This document shows positions 1-8,900 of a stretch of DNA of 64,000 nt, piece after piece. Under the pieces are notes generated by a model. The model had not been told where the DNA came from and did not search any database. It saw only the letters and a list, made by a program, of their open reading frames with translations. Position numbers and translations under genes: made by a program. Origin of the DNA: Bacillus sp. NTK071 (GTDB lineage: Bacteria; Bacillota; Bacilli; Bacillales; Guptibacillaceae); contig NZ_JAFKOI010000001.1 in the NCBI RefSeq assembly GCF_017303315.1, positions 558,001 to 622,000 of the forward strand. Reading direction: 5' to 3'. The number at the start of each line of letters is the position of its first letter. Positions within the stretch are counted from its first letter, which is position 1.

Positions 1-188
1 CAGAACATGATGATAAGAAATGGGCTCAAATTGATATTGAACAATTTCCTGAAATTACGGAGGAAAATGACGTAATGGGAATCCCAAGCCTTCTTATTTA
101 TAAAGAAGGTAAAAAAATTGGCCATCTTCACAGTGCTAATACGAAGAACCCTGATCAAGTAAAAGATTACTTAAGTCAATTTAAATAA
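1..188 (+). CDS. Thioredoxin-family protein, C-terminal part
   Basis: Only the last 62 codons are present; the reading frame enters from the left edge (first full codon at 3) and stops with TAA at 186-188. The translation contains VMGIPSLLIYKEGKKIGHL, which is the cis-proline loop and following beta strands of the thioredoxin fold (family knowledge: the cis-Pro faces the CxxC active site). The CxxC itself lies outside the window, so whether this is a redox-active thioredoxin or a thioredoxin-like protein cannot be decided. It ends in a terminator shared with the convergent small gene that follows. Confidence 0.8.
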   Translation, partial: EHDDKKWAQIDIEQFPEITEENDVMGIPSLLIYKEGKKIGHLHSANTKNPDQVKDYLSQFK

Positions 189-220
189 AGAGAGGGGGGA
201 TCCCTCTCTTTATTTTGTTA
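187..220. terminator. Bidirectional intrinsic terminator
   Basis: Perfect 10-bp stem (187-196 with 202-211) around a five-base loop, with T-rich sequence on the right and A-rich sequence on the left. It separates two convergent genes and probably serves both. Confidence 0.8.
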
Positions 221-440
221 AAATATATTCGATTGTGCCTTCTGGAAGTGAATGGACGAACGAAATGTTGTAGCCAATACTTAAGTAGATTGATAAGGTC
301 TCCGTACATAATGGGTGGAGTGGTTCTGTCGGGGCATGAAGACTACTAAAAAACGAAATTACTTTATTCGTGTCTTGTGAACAGCGAATAATGACAACAT
401 GTGTGCCACTCCAAGCAGTGCCGATTTGATTTCTATTCAT
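210..440 (-). CDS. Small hypothetical protein (76 aa)
   Basis: I do not recognise this 76-residue protein. It is accepted as a gene because the ATG at 440 is preceded on the minus strand by AAAGGAAG at a normal distance, and the frame fills the space up to the shared terminator. The product has no clear membrane segment, has two cysteines (in IIRCSQ and PLCTET) and reads like a compact alpha/beta domain. It overlaps the terminator stem at its 3' end. No function is proposed. Confidence 0.6.
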   Translation of the reverse strand: MNRNQIGTAWSGTHVVIIRCSQDTNKVISFFSSLHAPTEPLHPLCTETLSIYLSIGYNISFVHSLPEGTIEYILTK

Positions 441-541
441 TAGAATACTTCCTTTATAATAGTAGTATAGTCCTTATTAGGGTATGAAAAAAATACCTTC
501 ATGTTAGAACATATTTTTTTCGAAATAATAATTAAAATATT

Positions 542-570
542 TTGAATTTTAAATGAATTACTGGTATATT
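542..570 (+). promoter_or_regulatory. Sigma-A promoter of the riboswitch/sinI-like unit
   Basis: TTGAAT (542-547), 17-base spacer, TATATT (565-570) preceded by TGG, an extended -10 element. Predicted start near 577, giving a leader of about 207 bases that contains the c-di-GMP aptamer. Confidence 0.65.
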
Positions 571-659
571 AGTAGCATATAACCTCAATGTTCTTTTAAT
601 ACGGGTGAATTTCACTAATAATGCTAGATTAATTGGAATGTTGTTGGAGTGTGTCATTT

Positions 660-775
660 CTGAACTCTCCAGAAAAAGGCAAACCATCTGAAAGGGTGGG
701 ACGCAAAGACACAGGTCTAATGTTGGAGATTCCAACGATGACGGCTGGTCCTCCTGGAAAACCTACGAAGGAGGA
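660..775 (+). promoter_or_regulatory. Cyclic di-GMP-I (GEMM-I) riboswitch with anti-SD expression platform
   Basis: Hallmarks of the GEMM-I aptamer are directly visible: GGCAAACC at 678-685, a GAAA tetraloop hairpin at 684-699, the invariant GGGACGCAAAG at 698-708, then a third helix (about 711-747) with the CTAA tetraloop-receptor side at 716-720. The closing stem is TCCAG 668-672 with CTGGA 754-758. Immediately downstream TCCTCCT (749-755) is a perfect complement to AGGAGGA (769-775), the Shine-Dalgarno of the next gene. The two pairings share bases 754-755 and cannot form together. Inference: ligand binding frees the ribosome-binding site, so this is an ON switch. Confidence 0.88.
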
Positions 776-783
776 TGAGGAGA

Positions 784-936
784 ATGGCCGTGGCCAAGAT
801 AATGTCTACTAAAGTACTTGATCAAGAATGGGTTGTTTTAATGAGAGCCGCCAGAGAACTGGGACTCCAAAAGAATGAGATTCAAGCATTTTTAAGACAA
901 TATAATAAACCAACAACGACGAGATTACATAAATGA
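784..936 (+). CDS. SinI-domain anti-repressor-like protein (50 aa)
   Basis: The 50-residue product carries VLDQEWVVLMRAARELGL followed by NEIQAFL, matching the SinI dimerisation domain, in which LDQEW and the two helices bind the repressor SinR (family knowledge: SinI titrates SinR and releases biofilm matrix genes). Start chosen at ATG 784, which has GGAGGA/GAGGAG upstream; an in-frame ATG at 775 abuts the SD and is less likely, and ATG 802 is a possible later start. The C-terminal tail (PTTTRLHK) is basic and no DNA-binding domain is present, as in SinI. No sinR lies nearby. It is controlled by the c-di-GMP riboswitch in its leader and ends in its own terminator. Confidence 0.82.
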   Translation: MAVAKIMSTKVLDQEWVVLMRAARELGLQKNEIQAFLRQYNKPTTTRLHK

Positions 937-938
937 AA

Positions 939-965
939 AGAGCGATCAATAGATCGTTCTTTTTT
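939..965 (+). terminator. Intrinsic terminator of the sinI-like gene
   Basis: Stem AAGAGCGATC / GATCGTTCT (one G-U pair) with a four-base loop, followed by seven T. Confidence 0.85.
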
Positions 966-1004
966 TGGTCATTATAAGTAACGAGACGATGCAATTGAAA
1001 TCCC

Positions 1005-1034
1005 TTGACTTTAGGTACTCATTTTTTGTATCAT
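1005..1034 (+). promoter_or_regulatory. Sigma-A promoter of T-box/glyQS
   Basis: TTGACT (1005-1010), 18-base spacer, TATCAT (1029-1034), placed just ahead of the T-box leader. Confidence 0.6.
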
Positions 1035-1065
1035 ATGTCTTATCAATTGCATACATAAAACGTAC

Positions 1066-1272
1066 AACTGTGAAGGACAGATAGTAACCAGGAGATTTCT
1101 TACTAGCGATTCAGGGATGGTGAAAGCCTGAAAAAAATCTGGTGAAACGGCAGTCTGGAGTTGGCATTCTTAAAGTGGATGTACTTTCTTTGTACATTAA
1201 CTAGGGTGGAACCGCGGGTGCACAAGCTCTCGTCCCTGGACAATTACTGTCCATGGGTCGGGAGCTTTTTAT
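1066..1272 (+). promoter_or_regulatory. T-box leader, glycine-specific
   Basis: The T-box motif AGGGTGGAACCGCG is at 1203-1216. Stem I is recognisable, with the AGTAA side of the specifier loop near 1083 and the distal AGGGATGGTGAAAGCCT region at about 1113-1129. GGC at 1149-1151, preceded by GAAAC and followed by A, is the best specifier codon (glycine), in line with the downstream gene; a second GGC at 1163-1165 is less well placed. The competing terminator is AAGCTC...GAGCTT (1224-1266) followed by a T tract. Uncharged tRNA-Gly would favour the antiterminator and allow readthrough. Confidence 0.92.
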
Positions 1273-1305
1273 AATTGAAGAGCATGAATAAAAGGAGAGA
1301 TTGAC

Positions 1306-2688
1306 ATGAGTATTACAATGGAACAAATTGTATCTATATCGAAACACAGAGGGTTTATCTTTGCAGGGTCTGATATTTATGGTGGTCTTGCGAATACTTG
1401 GGATTATGGTCCACTTGGTGTGGAACTTAAGAACAACATTAAGGGTGCATGGTGGAAGAAATTCGTACAGGAGTCACCGTATAACAGCGGACTTGATGCA
1501 GCGATTTTAATGAACCCGAAAACATGGGAAGCTTCAGGGCATTTGGGTAATTTTAATGATCCTTTGATTGATTGCAAAAGCTGTAAAACACGCCATCGTG
1601 CAGATAAACTGATTGAGGATGCATTATCGACTGATACAGATGAAATGATTGCAGACGGTCTTTCATTTGAAGAAATGGGTCGTTTAATTAAAGAAAATAA
1701 TATTACATGTCCTGAATGTGGTAGCGATGATTTCACAGAAATTCGCCAGTTTGATTTAATGTTCAAAACTCATCAAGGTGTAACAAAGTCGAGCACAAGT
1801 GAAATTTATCTTCGCCCTGAAACAGCACAAGGTATTTTCGTGAACTTCAAAAACGTTCAACGTTCTATGCGAAAGAAAGTTCCTTTTGGAATTGCTCAAG
1901 TCGGTAAAAGCTTCCGTAATGAAATTACACCAGGTAACTTTACTTTCCGTACACGTGAATTCGAGCAAATGGAACTAGAATTCTTCTGTAAACCTGGGGA
2001 CGAACTGGAATGGCACGACTACTGGAAAGAATATTGTAAGAACTGGCTCCTTAATCTAGGTGTAAGTGAAGATAGCATTCGTCTTCGTGAGCATGCAGAG
2101 GACGAATTATCACATTATAGTAATGCGACAACAGATATTGAGTACAAATTCCCGTTTGGTTGGGGAGAACTATGGGGCGTAGCTTCAAGAACAGACTATG
2201 ACCTTAAGCAGCATATGCAACATTCAAATGAAGACTTTACGTATCATGATCAACAAACAGGTGAAAAGTACGTTCCATATTGTATCGAACCTTCCCTTGG
2301 AGCGGATCGTGTAACACTCGCCTTCTTAATTGAAGCATATGAAGAACAAGAACTTGAAGACGGAACATCAAGAAGCGTGATGCACTTCCATCCTGCTATT
2401 GCACCGTTCAAGGCAGCTGTTTTCCCACTTTCTAAGAAGCTTTCTGAAGAAGCGAGAGCAGTACATGCTGAACTATCTAAATATTTTATGGTTGATTATG
2501 ATGAAGCAGGTTCGATCGGTAAACGTTACCGTCGCCACGATGAGATTGGTACGCCGTATGCGATCACTTTCGACTTTGATTCAGTTGAAGATCAACAGGT
2601 TACAATTCGTGATCGTGATACAATGGAGCAAAAGAGAATGCCGATTTCCGAACTAAAAAGCTTCCTAGAAGAGAAAACACAATTCTAA
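1306..2688 (+). CDS. glyQS: Glycine--tRNA ligase (single-chain, alpha2 type)
   Basis: Charges tRNA-Gly in the cytoplasm. The 460-residue length and the N-terminal [15 protein letters not shown] fit the dimeric class II glycyl-tRNA synthetase found in many Firmicutes and not the alpha2beta2 GlyQ/GlyS pair. Class II motif 2 is seen in [19 protein letters not shown] and motif 3 in [15 protein letters not shown] zinc-site insertion is marked by CKSC (residues 90-93) and CPEC (135-138). Start ATG 1306 follows AAAGGAGAG. The gene is monocistronic between its T-box leader and a strong terminator, so its expression should follow glycine starvation. Confidence 0.97.
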   Translation: MSITMEQIVSISKHRGFIFAGSDIYGGLANTWDYGPLGVELKNNIKGAWWKKFVQESPYNSGLDAAILMNPKTWEASGHLGNFNDPLIDCKSCKTRHRADKLIEDALSTDTDEMIADGLSFEEMGRLIKENNITCPECGSDDFTEIRQFDLMFKTHQGVTKSSTSEIYLRPETAQGIFVNFKNVQRSMRKKVPFGIAQVGKSFRNEITPGNFTFRTREFEQMELEFFCKPGDELEWHDYWKEYCKNWLLNLGVSEDSIRLREHAEDELSHYSNATTDIEYKFPFGWGELWGVASRTDYDLKQHMQHSNEDFTYHDQQTGEKYVPYCIEPSLGADRVTLAFLIEAYEEQELEDGTSRSVMHFHPAIAPFKAAVFPLSKKLSEEARAVHAELSKYFMVDYDEAGSIGKRYRRHDEIGTPYAITFDFDSVEDQQVTIRDRDTMEQKRMPISELKSFLEEKTQF

Positions 2689-2694
2689 CTATGA

Positions 2695-2722
2695 GAGCCG
2701 CTCGATGTGAGCGGCTTTTCTA
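2695..2722 (+). terminator. Intrinsic terminator of glyQS
   Basis: AGCCGCTC (2696-2703) pairs with GAGCGGCT (2709-2716), five-base loop, followed by TTTCT. Confidence 0.85.
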
Positions 2723-2751
2723 TACTTATAAAAAAGGAGAGGGGTTACACG

Positions 2752-3324
2752 ATGAGAATCTTATGGGATTTCGACGGTACTCTTTTTGATACATACCCAG
2801 CTTTTACAACAGTAATGAAAGAGCTAGTACCTCCCGAAGTAAAGGAAGAAGATATCTTAAAAGAATTAAAAGTATCTTTCCATCATGCTACAGAAGTTTT
2901 TAATTTATCGGAAGCTCAAATAAAAACGTTTCGTGAAATGGATAATGCGTTATCACCTGAAGATAAACCACCGTTTACTGGTTTGAAAAAAATCCTTGAG
3001 AAAGCAGAAATGAACGTCATTATGACGCACAAGCCTCGAGAAGAAGTAATAGCAATTCTAAATCATTTTAAAATGAACCATTATTTTACTGACCTTGTAG
3101 CAGGTGATGACGGCTATCCTCGTAAGCCTGATGCTTCTTCCTATCGCTATTTACATAGTAAACACAACCTCGATCTTGCGATTGGTGATCGTGTGCTTGA
3201 TATCCTTCCTGCGAAAGAAATCGGTTTGAAAACGTGTCTATTCCAGAATAATGCAGAAGGTGCCGATATGTATGTAACGAATTATCACGACCTAAGTGAA
3301 ATGTTGTGGCCAACTTCTAAATAG
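2752..3324 (+). CDS. HAD-superfamily hydrolase (phosphoglycolate phosphatase-like)
   Basis: HAD motif I, WDFDGTLFDT, starts at residue 5 with the nucleophile and acid/base aspartates D6 and D8; motif II is VIMTHK, and GDRVLDILPAKEIGL near the C-terminus is the motif IV region, though with one acidic residue fewer than the usual GDxxxD. A helical cap domain of about 60 residues sits between motifs I and II, as in subfamily IA. Start ATG 2752 is used because AAAGGAGAGGGG precedes it; the longer frame from 2707 runs through the upstream terminator. Length is 190 aa. The substrate cannot be read from sequence; small phosphomonoesters are typical for the family. Confidence 0.8.
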   Translation: MRILWDFDGTLFDTYPAFTTVMKELVPPEVKEEDILKELKVSFHHATEVFNLSEAQIKTFREMDNALSPEDKPPFTGLKKILEKAEMNVIMTHKPREEVIAILNHFKMNHYFTDLVAGDDGYPRKPDASSYRYLHSKHNLDLAIGDRVLDILPAKEIGLKTCLFQNNAEGADMYVTNYHDLSEMLWPTSK

Positions 3325-3370
3325 ATTAGCTCTTTATGACATATGCATTGAAAGTGAGGGAGAATGAAGC

Positions 3371-4774
3371 GTGGATAAACAACTCCGATTTATACTCATT
3401 ACATTTCTACTCGGTGTGTTTCTTGGAGCACTTGATTCTGGTATTGTATCACCAGCTTTAACGACATTAATTGAGGAACTTGGGATTGACCTGAAATGGA
3501 CTGTTTGGGTAGTAACGATTTATACGCTTGTGTATGCAGTGAGTATGCCAATTGTTGGTAAATTAGGTGACTTATTAGGAAGGAAACGCGTTTTTCTCAC
3601 CGGTATTGTCCTTTTCGCTATCGGGTCACTTATTGCAGGGTTAAGTCAATCACTGCCATTTCTACTGATTGGTAGAGCGATTCAAGCTCTTGGAGGTGGA
3701 GGTATTATTCCGATTGCAAATGCCGTGATTGGGAGTAGTTTTCCTAAAGAAAAGCGAGGTATGGCACTAGGGCTAGTTGGTGCAATGTACGGTATAGCAA
3801 CGATACTTGGTCCAAACCTGGGAGGCTTATTTGTAGCACAGCTGAGTTGGAGATGGATTTTTCTTATTAATTTACCTATTGCCTTCATTATACTAATGAT
3901 GGGTCTTAAACTTCCTGAAGATCGTATAGAAAGAAAACAACCTTCACTTGACTGGGGAGGGGCTACGATTCTGTCATTTGTCATTATTTCACTATTACTT
4001 GGACTAACGAATTTAGACACCAGTGACTTTTCTGCTTCTTTACAATCAGTGCTCGTATGGCCATTGCTTATACTTAGTATTTTGCTAATTTATCCGCTCA
4101 TTAAAGTGGAGAAGAAGGCGAAAGACCCGATTATTAAATTATCTTATTTTACTGATCGAAACATTGTATTGGCACTCTTGATCTCAACAATTACAGGTAT
4201 TGGAATTATAAGTATGATATTCATACCATCCTTTTCTGAAATACTCCTCTCATTATCAAGGGGACAGGGTGGATATGTTATGACTATTCTAGCTGTTGCT
4301 GCAGGTTTTGCTGCTCCTATTGGTGGAGTGTTGCTTGATAAGTGGGGTGCGAAACAGGTAGTGCTTCTAGGTTTTTCTTTAAGTTTACTAGGATCTCTCA
4401 CTTTTGTTTTCATTGCACAGGGCTTTGTATCGCTATCGATCGGCATGATTCTCTCGGGTGTAGGTATTGGTTTTACAATGGGAACACCGCTTAATTACAT
4501 TATTTTAGAATTAACTCCTGATCGTGAAGCGGGGGCTGCACTATCTCTCGTAAGCTTACTAAGATCAATTGGAACATCCCTTGGGCCAGTCATCCTTGCT
4601 GGTTTCATAGCAACTTCTGGTGCTGGATCATTTAGTAGGGGGGTGACGGAGACGATTAGGGCAGTGGTTCTAAATGGTTATGAACAGATGTATCTTGCTA
4701 GTGCAGTTATTTTTCTCATAGGTCTAGTTCTGGGGATTTTTCTGAAACTGCCTTCAAAAAACGTAACTAATTAA
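3371..4774 (+). CDS. MFS drug exporter, DHA2-like (14 TM)
   Basis: A 467-residue, very hydrophobic protein. ALDSGIVSPAL in helix 1 resembles the DHA2 motif LDxTIVNVALP. The loop 2-3 signature GKLGDLLGRKRV is the MFS motif A, and RAIQALGGGGIIPIANAVIG matches the motif B region. About 14 hydrophobic segments can be counted, as in EmrB/QacA proton-coupled drug exporters. Start is GTG 3371 with GAGGGAG upstream. It stands 46 bases after the HAD gene and ends in a strong bidirectional terminator facing gltC. The cargo is unknown. Confidence 0.85.
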   Translation: MDKQLRFILITFLLGVFLGALDSGIVSPALTTLIEELGIDLKWTVWVVTIYTLVYAVSMPIVGKLGDLLGRKRVFLTGIVLFAIGSLIAGLSQSLPFLLIGRAIQALGGGGIIPIANAVIGSSFPKEKRGMALGLVGAMYGIATILGPNLGGLFVAQLSWRWIFLINLPIAFIILMMGLKLPEDRIERKQPSLDWGGATILSFVIISLLLGLTNLDTSDFSASLQSVLVWPLLILSILLIYPLIKVEKKAKDPIIKLSYFTDRNIVLALLISTITGIGIISMIFIPSFSEILLSLSRGQGGYVMTILAVAAGFAAPIGGVLLDKWGAKQVVLLGFSLSLLGSLTFVFIAQGFVSLSIGMILSGVGIGFTMGTPLNYIILELTPDREAGAALSLVSLLRSIGTSLGPVILAGFIATSGAGSFSRGVTETIRAVVLNGYEQMYLASAVIFLIGLVLGIFLKLPSKNVTN

Positions 4775-4788
4775 ATTCTCCAAATTAA

Positions 4789-4834
4789 GAAGCCAGGGGT
4801 GAGTCTGATTGAATCAAACTCACCCCTGGCTTCT
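4789..4834. terminator. Bidirectional intrinsic terminator (MFS / gltC)
   Basis: Near-perfect 18-bp inverted repeat AGAAGCCAGGGGTGAGT... between the convergent MFS and gltC genes. Confidence 0.85.
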
Positions 4835-4870
4835 ATGTATTTTGAATTAGCTCATTGTAATTAAATCAGT

Positions 4871-5776
4871 TTATTGTCCAAATCGGTTAAGAACTTCATA
4901 AAAATGGGTAAGGAATTCAAAAAACTTCCTTTCAGATGGAGCGAGTTCTCTTCCTTTAGGGATAATGACGCCAACAGTGCGAGTCACGTTAGGTTCAGAT
5001 AGTTCAATTTTAACTGTCTCACCTGGTAGCTGTTCTGAAAGTGTAATTTCAGGAAGGAGGCTAACACCGAGCCCTGCAGCCACAAGACCCTTTATCGTAT
5101 CGATATCTTCTCCTTCAAAAGCGATTCGAGTTTTAAAGCCAACCTGCTGACATGCTGATGTAACAAGATGATGAAGGGCATAGCCTGATCGAAACAGGAC
5201 GAATGGTTCATTCTTCAATTGTCCTAGTCTTAACATCGGATAGTCGGCTAGTGGATGGGAGATAGGGAGAAGGGCTAGTAGCTTCTCTGTGAAAAAAATA
5301 TGACCATCAACATCAGTACGATCCTTGGGTACTGGAGAAACAAAAGCGATATCGATTTCTCCTTTACTTACTGCATCCGTAAGGTCCTGAACTGAACCTT
5401 GCCTCAATTGAAAACCAACACTTGGGTGCTCTTTTCGAAATGCAGAAATAACGGTAGGTAACGTTTTGGCAGCTAGACTGTTTGGAAATCCAATTCGAAT
5501 CGTACCAGTATCAGGATTAAGAAATTCGAACACTGCTTGTCTTGCTCGTTCAATCTCAGAGATAGCTGTTTCGGCGTGATCCATAAAGATGTGTCCAACT
5601 TGTGTCAGCTTAACGTTACGTCCCTCACGAATAAATAATTGCACACCGAGCTCAGACTCTAGGTTGGCAATCTGTCGGCTAACAGCTGATTGAGCGACAT
5701 GTAATGAGGTTGCTGCCTCTGTTACATGCTCTCTTTTAGCTACTTCCATAAAGTAATAGAGTTGCCTAAGTTCCAA
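4871..5776 (-). CDS. gltC: LysR-type regulator GltC
   Basis: Transcriptional activator of glutamate synthase. At 301 residues it starts MELRQLYYFMEVAKREHVTE and continues AQSAVSRQIANLE, the winged HTH of LysR proteins; these residues and the C-terminal RTVGVIIPKGRELAPSE match B. subtilis GltC as I remember it. It lies divergent from gltA, the conserved arrangement. Family knowledge: GltC activates gltAB with high 2-oxoglutarate and is inactive or repressive with glutamate, and it represses its own gene. The shared 176-bp intergenic region is where it should bind. Confidence 0.93.
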   Translation of the reverse strand: MELRQLYYFMEVAKREHVTEAATSLHVAQSAVSRQIANLESELGVQLFIREGRNVKLTQVGHIFMDHAETAISEIERARQAVFEFLNPDTGTIRIGFPNSLAAKTLPTVISAFRKEHPSVGFQLRQGSVQDLTDAVSKGEIDIAFVSPVPKDRTDVDGHIFFTEKLLALLPISHPLADYPMLRLGQLKNEPFVLFRSGYALHHLVTSACQQVGFKTRIAFEGEDIDTIKGLVAAGLGVSLLPEITLSEQLPGETVKIELSEPNVTRTVGVIIPKGRELAPSERKFFEFLTHFYEVLNRFGQ

Positions 5777-5952
5777 TAAAAACGACCCTTTCTTCGATTC
5801 ATATCAATAATAGATTAATTATATCTTAATTATATATTGGAAGCATTGGTTAAAGCAATGTACAATAAGTGTAGAATATTTAAACAATTTCGACGTTATG
5901 GCGTTAAAGCGAGAAACCATAATGAATTGGGATAAGAGCGAGGAGTGGGATT
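5777..5952. promoter_or_regulatory. gltC-gltA divergent control region
   Basis: Very AT-rich, with overlapping dyads such as ATATCTTAATTATAT around 5820-5834, as expected for LysR-type sites. A plausible gltA promoter is TTGGAA (5837-5842), 18 bases, TACAAT (5861-5866), so the dyad region overlaps the -35 position. RBS GAGGAG lies ahead of ATG 5953. The binding-site assignment is inference. Confidence 0.55.
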
Positions 5953-8900
5953 ATGGATAGAAGCAATTTTCCAGAGAAACAGGGATTATATGATCCAATT
6001 CATGAGCATGACGCTTGTGGCATCGGGCTGATCGCCAATATGAATAATGAGCCAGCACATCATATTATTGAAAAAGGAGTTTATATGCTTCGCCAGCTAG
6101 ATCACCGAGGCGGACAGGGAAGTGATCCTGACACAGGTGACGGTGCGGGTATTATGCTACAGATTCCACATGAATTCTTTATAGAAAATTCAGGTTTTAA
6201 CCTCCCAAATAAAGGCGAGTACGGTGTGGGGATGATGTTCCTACCAGTAGATAATCAGCTGAGACAGCGCGCAAAACAAATTGTTGAGAAAGCAATTAAG
6301 GAAGCAGGTCAAGAATTTATTGGCTGGAGAACGGTTCCTGTTGATGAGTCCACAATTGGAGAAGCTGCATGCATTGCTCAGCCTGTCATTCGACAGGTCT
6401 TTATTAAGAAAAGCGATATTTCCGCTGAAGAATTCGAACGTAAACTTTACGTGATTCGTAAGAAAGCCGAAAAACAAGTAGCACTTGATTCACAGCTTTC
6501 CAAAACAAAGTACTACGCAGCAAGCTTTTCTAAAGATACGATTGTTTATAAAGGAATGCTTACACCAGAACAACTAGACAAATTTTATCTTGATCTTAAA
6601 AACCCAAGTTTTAAATCTGCCTTTTCAATGGTCCATTCACGTTTTAGTACAAATACATTTCCTAGCTGGGATCGAGCGCATCCGAACCGTTATCTCATTC
6701 ATAATGGTGAGATCAATACGCTACGGGGAAATGTTAATTGGATGAGAGCACGTGAAGGAGCGCTTCAATCAGACGTTTTCGGTGACGATATGCAGGACAT
6801 CGCTCCGATTATTCGTCCGAATGGAAGCGATTCTTCTTCATTGGACAATTGCCTGGAATTCTTGAACCTATCTGGACGTTCGTTGCCACATGCAGCAATG
6901 ATGATGATACCTGAACCTTGGGATCGTGATGTTACAATGCAGGATCCAAAGAAGGCCTTCTATGAGTACCATAGCTGCTTAATGGAACCATGGGATGGTC
7001 CGACAGCCATCGCCTTTACAAATGGGCGTCAAATTGGTGCGATGCTAGATCGAAATGGTCTGCGTCCTGCGCGTTATATTATTACGGATGATGATACGTT
7101 TATCCTGTCTTCAGAAGTTGGCGTTATCGAAATGGAAGAAGAAAAGATAATTGAAAAAGGTCGTTTGAGTCCTGGTAAGATGCTACTTCTCGATTTAGAA
7201 GAGAAGCGCCTTGTATATGATGAAGAGATTAAAGAACAGATTTCAACAGAAGTTCCGTACAGAAAATGGCTTGATGATAATTTAATGAGCTTAAATAATA
7301 CGCCTGCAAGTGAGCGCCATATTGATGAGAAAGAACTTGTGAAAACACAACGGGCCTTTGGTTACACATATGAAGAATTAACGAAGAATATTGCACCAAT
7401 GGTCACGGAGAAAAAAGATCCAATTGGTTCGATGGGTAATGATGTACCACTTGCCGTTCTATCTCAACGTCCACAGCTTTTGTTTAATTACTTTAAACAG
7501 CTATTTGCACAGGTAACAAACCCTCCTATCGATTCAATTCGAGAAGAGTCCGTTACATCGACAATGACGTTACTCGGACCAGAAGGTAATTTATTAAGTA
7601 CTGATCCCGGTAGTGCAAAAAGAATTCGTCTTGAAACCCCTATTTTAACTGAGGGTAGATTTGAAGCAATTAAAGCTTTAGATAAAGAGGATTTTCACAC
7701 TGAAACGCTAAGCTTGCTGTTTAATGCTGCACGCGGTGAAACTGAAATGGAGCACGCGCTACTTGCTTTATTCCGTAAAGCAGATCGTGCAATTAAGAAT
7801 GGAAAAACTATTCTAGTGCTTTCGGATCTTGGTGTTAATAGTGAAAAAGCAGCCATTCCTTCCCTTCTTGCTATTAGCGGACTTCATCACCATTTAATAA
7901 AGCGTGAGACGCGAACGAAAGTTAGTCTCATTGTGGAAACAGGTGAAGCGAGAGATGTACATCAATTTGCAATGCTAGTTGGGTACGGATCAGATGCAAT
8001 TTATCCTTATGCTGCCTATGATTCAATTGCTCATATGATTCAGGATGGCACAATTGAAGGATTCACATTTGAAGATGCTCTTGATAATTACATTGAAGCT
8101 GCGACAACAGGAATTGTAAAAGTAATGTCCAAAATGGGGATCTCTACCATTCAAAGCTATCGAGGTGCGCAAATCTTTGAAGCTATTGGTGTTAGCGATG
8201 AAGTGATTGATCGTTACTTCACTGGTACAGCATCACAAATCGATGGGATTCCAATTGATATTATTGCAACAGAAACTCTGATGAGACATCATTTTGCTTA
8301 TCATGATTCCGAATATAGTGACCTTACACTTGAAACAGGTAGTGAATTGCAGTGGAGAAATGGTGGAGAGCACCATTCATTTAATCCAAAAACGATTCAT
8401 ACGCTGCAACATGCTGCAAGAAGCAATAACTATGAGTTATATAAAAAATTCTCTAGTATGGCATTTGAAGAAAACTTAACGTATTTGAGACAGGCGATTG
8501 ATTTTGGATCGAATGAACCGATTCCAATTGATGAAGTTGAAAGTGTTGAGTCAATCACACGCCGATTTAAAACAGGTGCTATGAGTTACGGTGCACTTAG
8601 TGGAGAAGCTCATGAGGCACTTGCAATTGCTATGAACCGCATTGGTGGACGAAGCAATAGTGGTGAGGGTGGAGAAGATCCTTCGCGCTTTACACCTGAT
8701 GAGAATGGAGACTTGCGTCGAAGCTCTATTAAACAAGTTGCATCAGGAAGGTTTGGCGTTTCAAGTTATTACTTGAGTAATGCTGATGAAATTCAAATCA
8801 AAATGGCTCAAGGGGCTAAACCAGGTGAAGGTGGTCAACTGCCTGGTAAAAAGGTTTACCCGTGGATTGCAGAAGTTCGAGGTTCAACGCCTGGAGTAGG

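Noticed and set aside
532-735. Open frame of 67 codons on the minus strand over the riboswitch
   Set aside because: It lies antisense to the promoter and c-di-GMP aptamer, has no RBS and no recognisable protein.
809-994. Minus-strand 61-codon frame over the sinI-like gene
   Set aside because: Shadow of the SinI-domain frame and its terminator on the other strand.
1163-1165. Second GGC in the T-box leader as specifier codon
   Set aside because: GGC at 1149-1151 sits after GAAAC and before A as the specifier loop requires; the second is less well placed.
2707-2751. Upstream extension of the HAD hydrolase
   Set aside because: It would start within the glyQS terminator with no RBS; ATG 2752 has a strong one and begins the HAD motif as usual.
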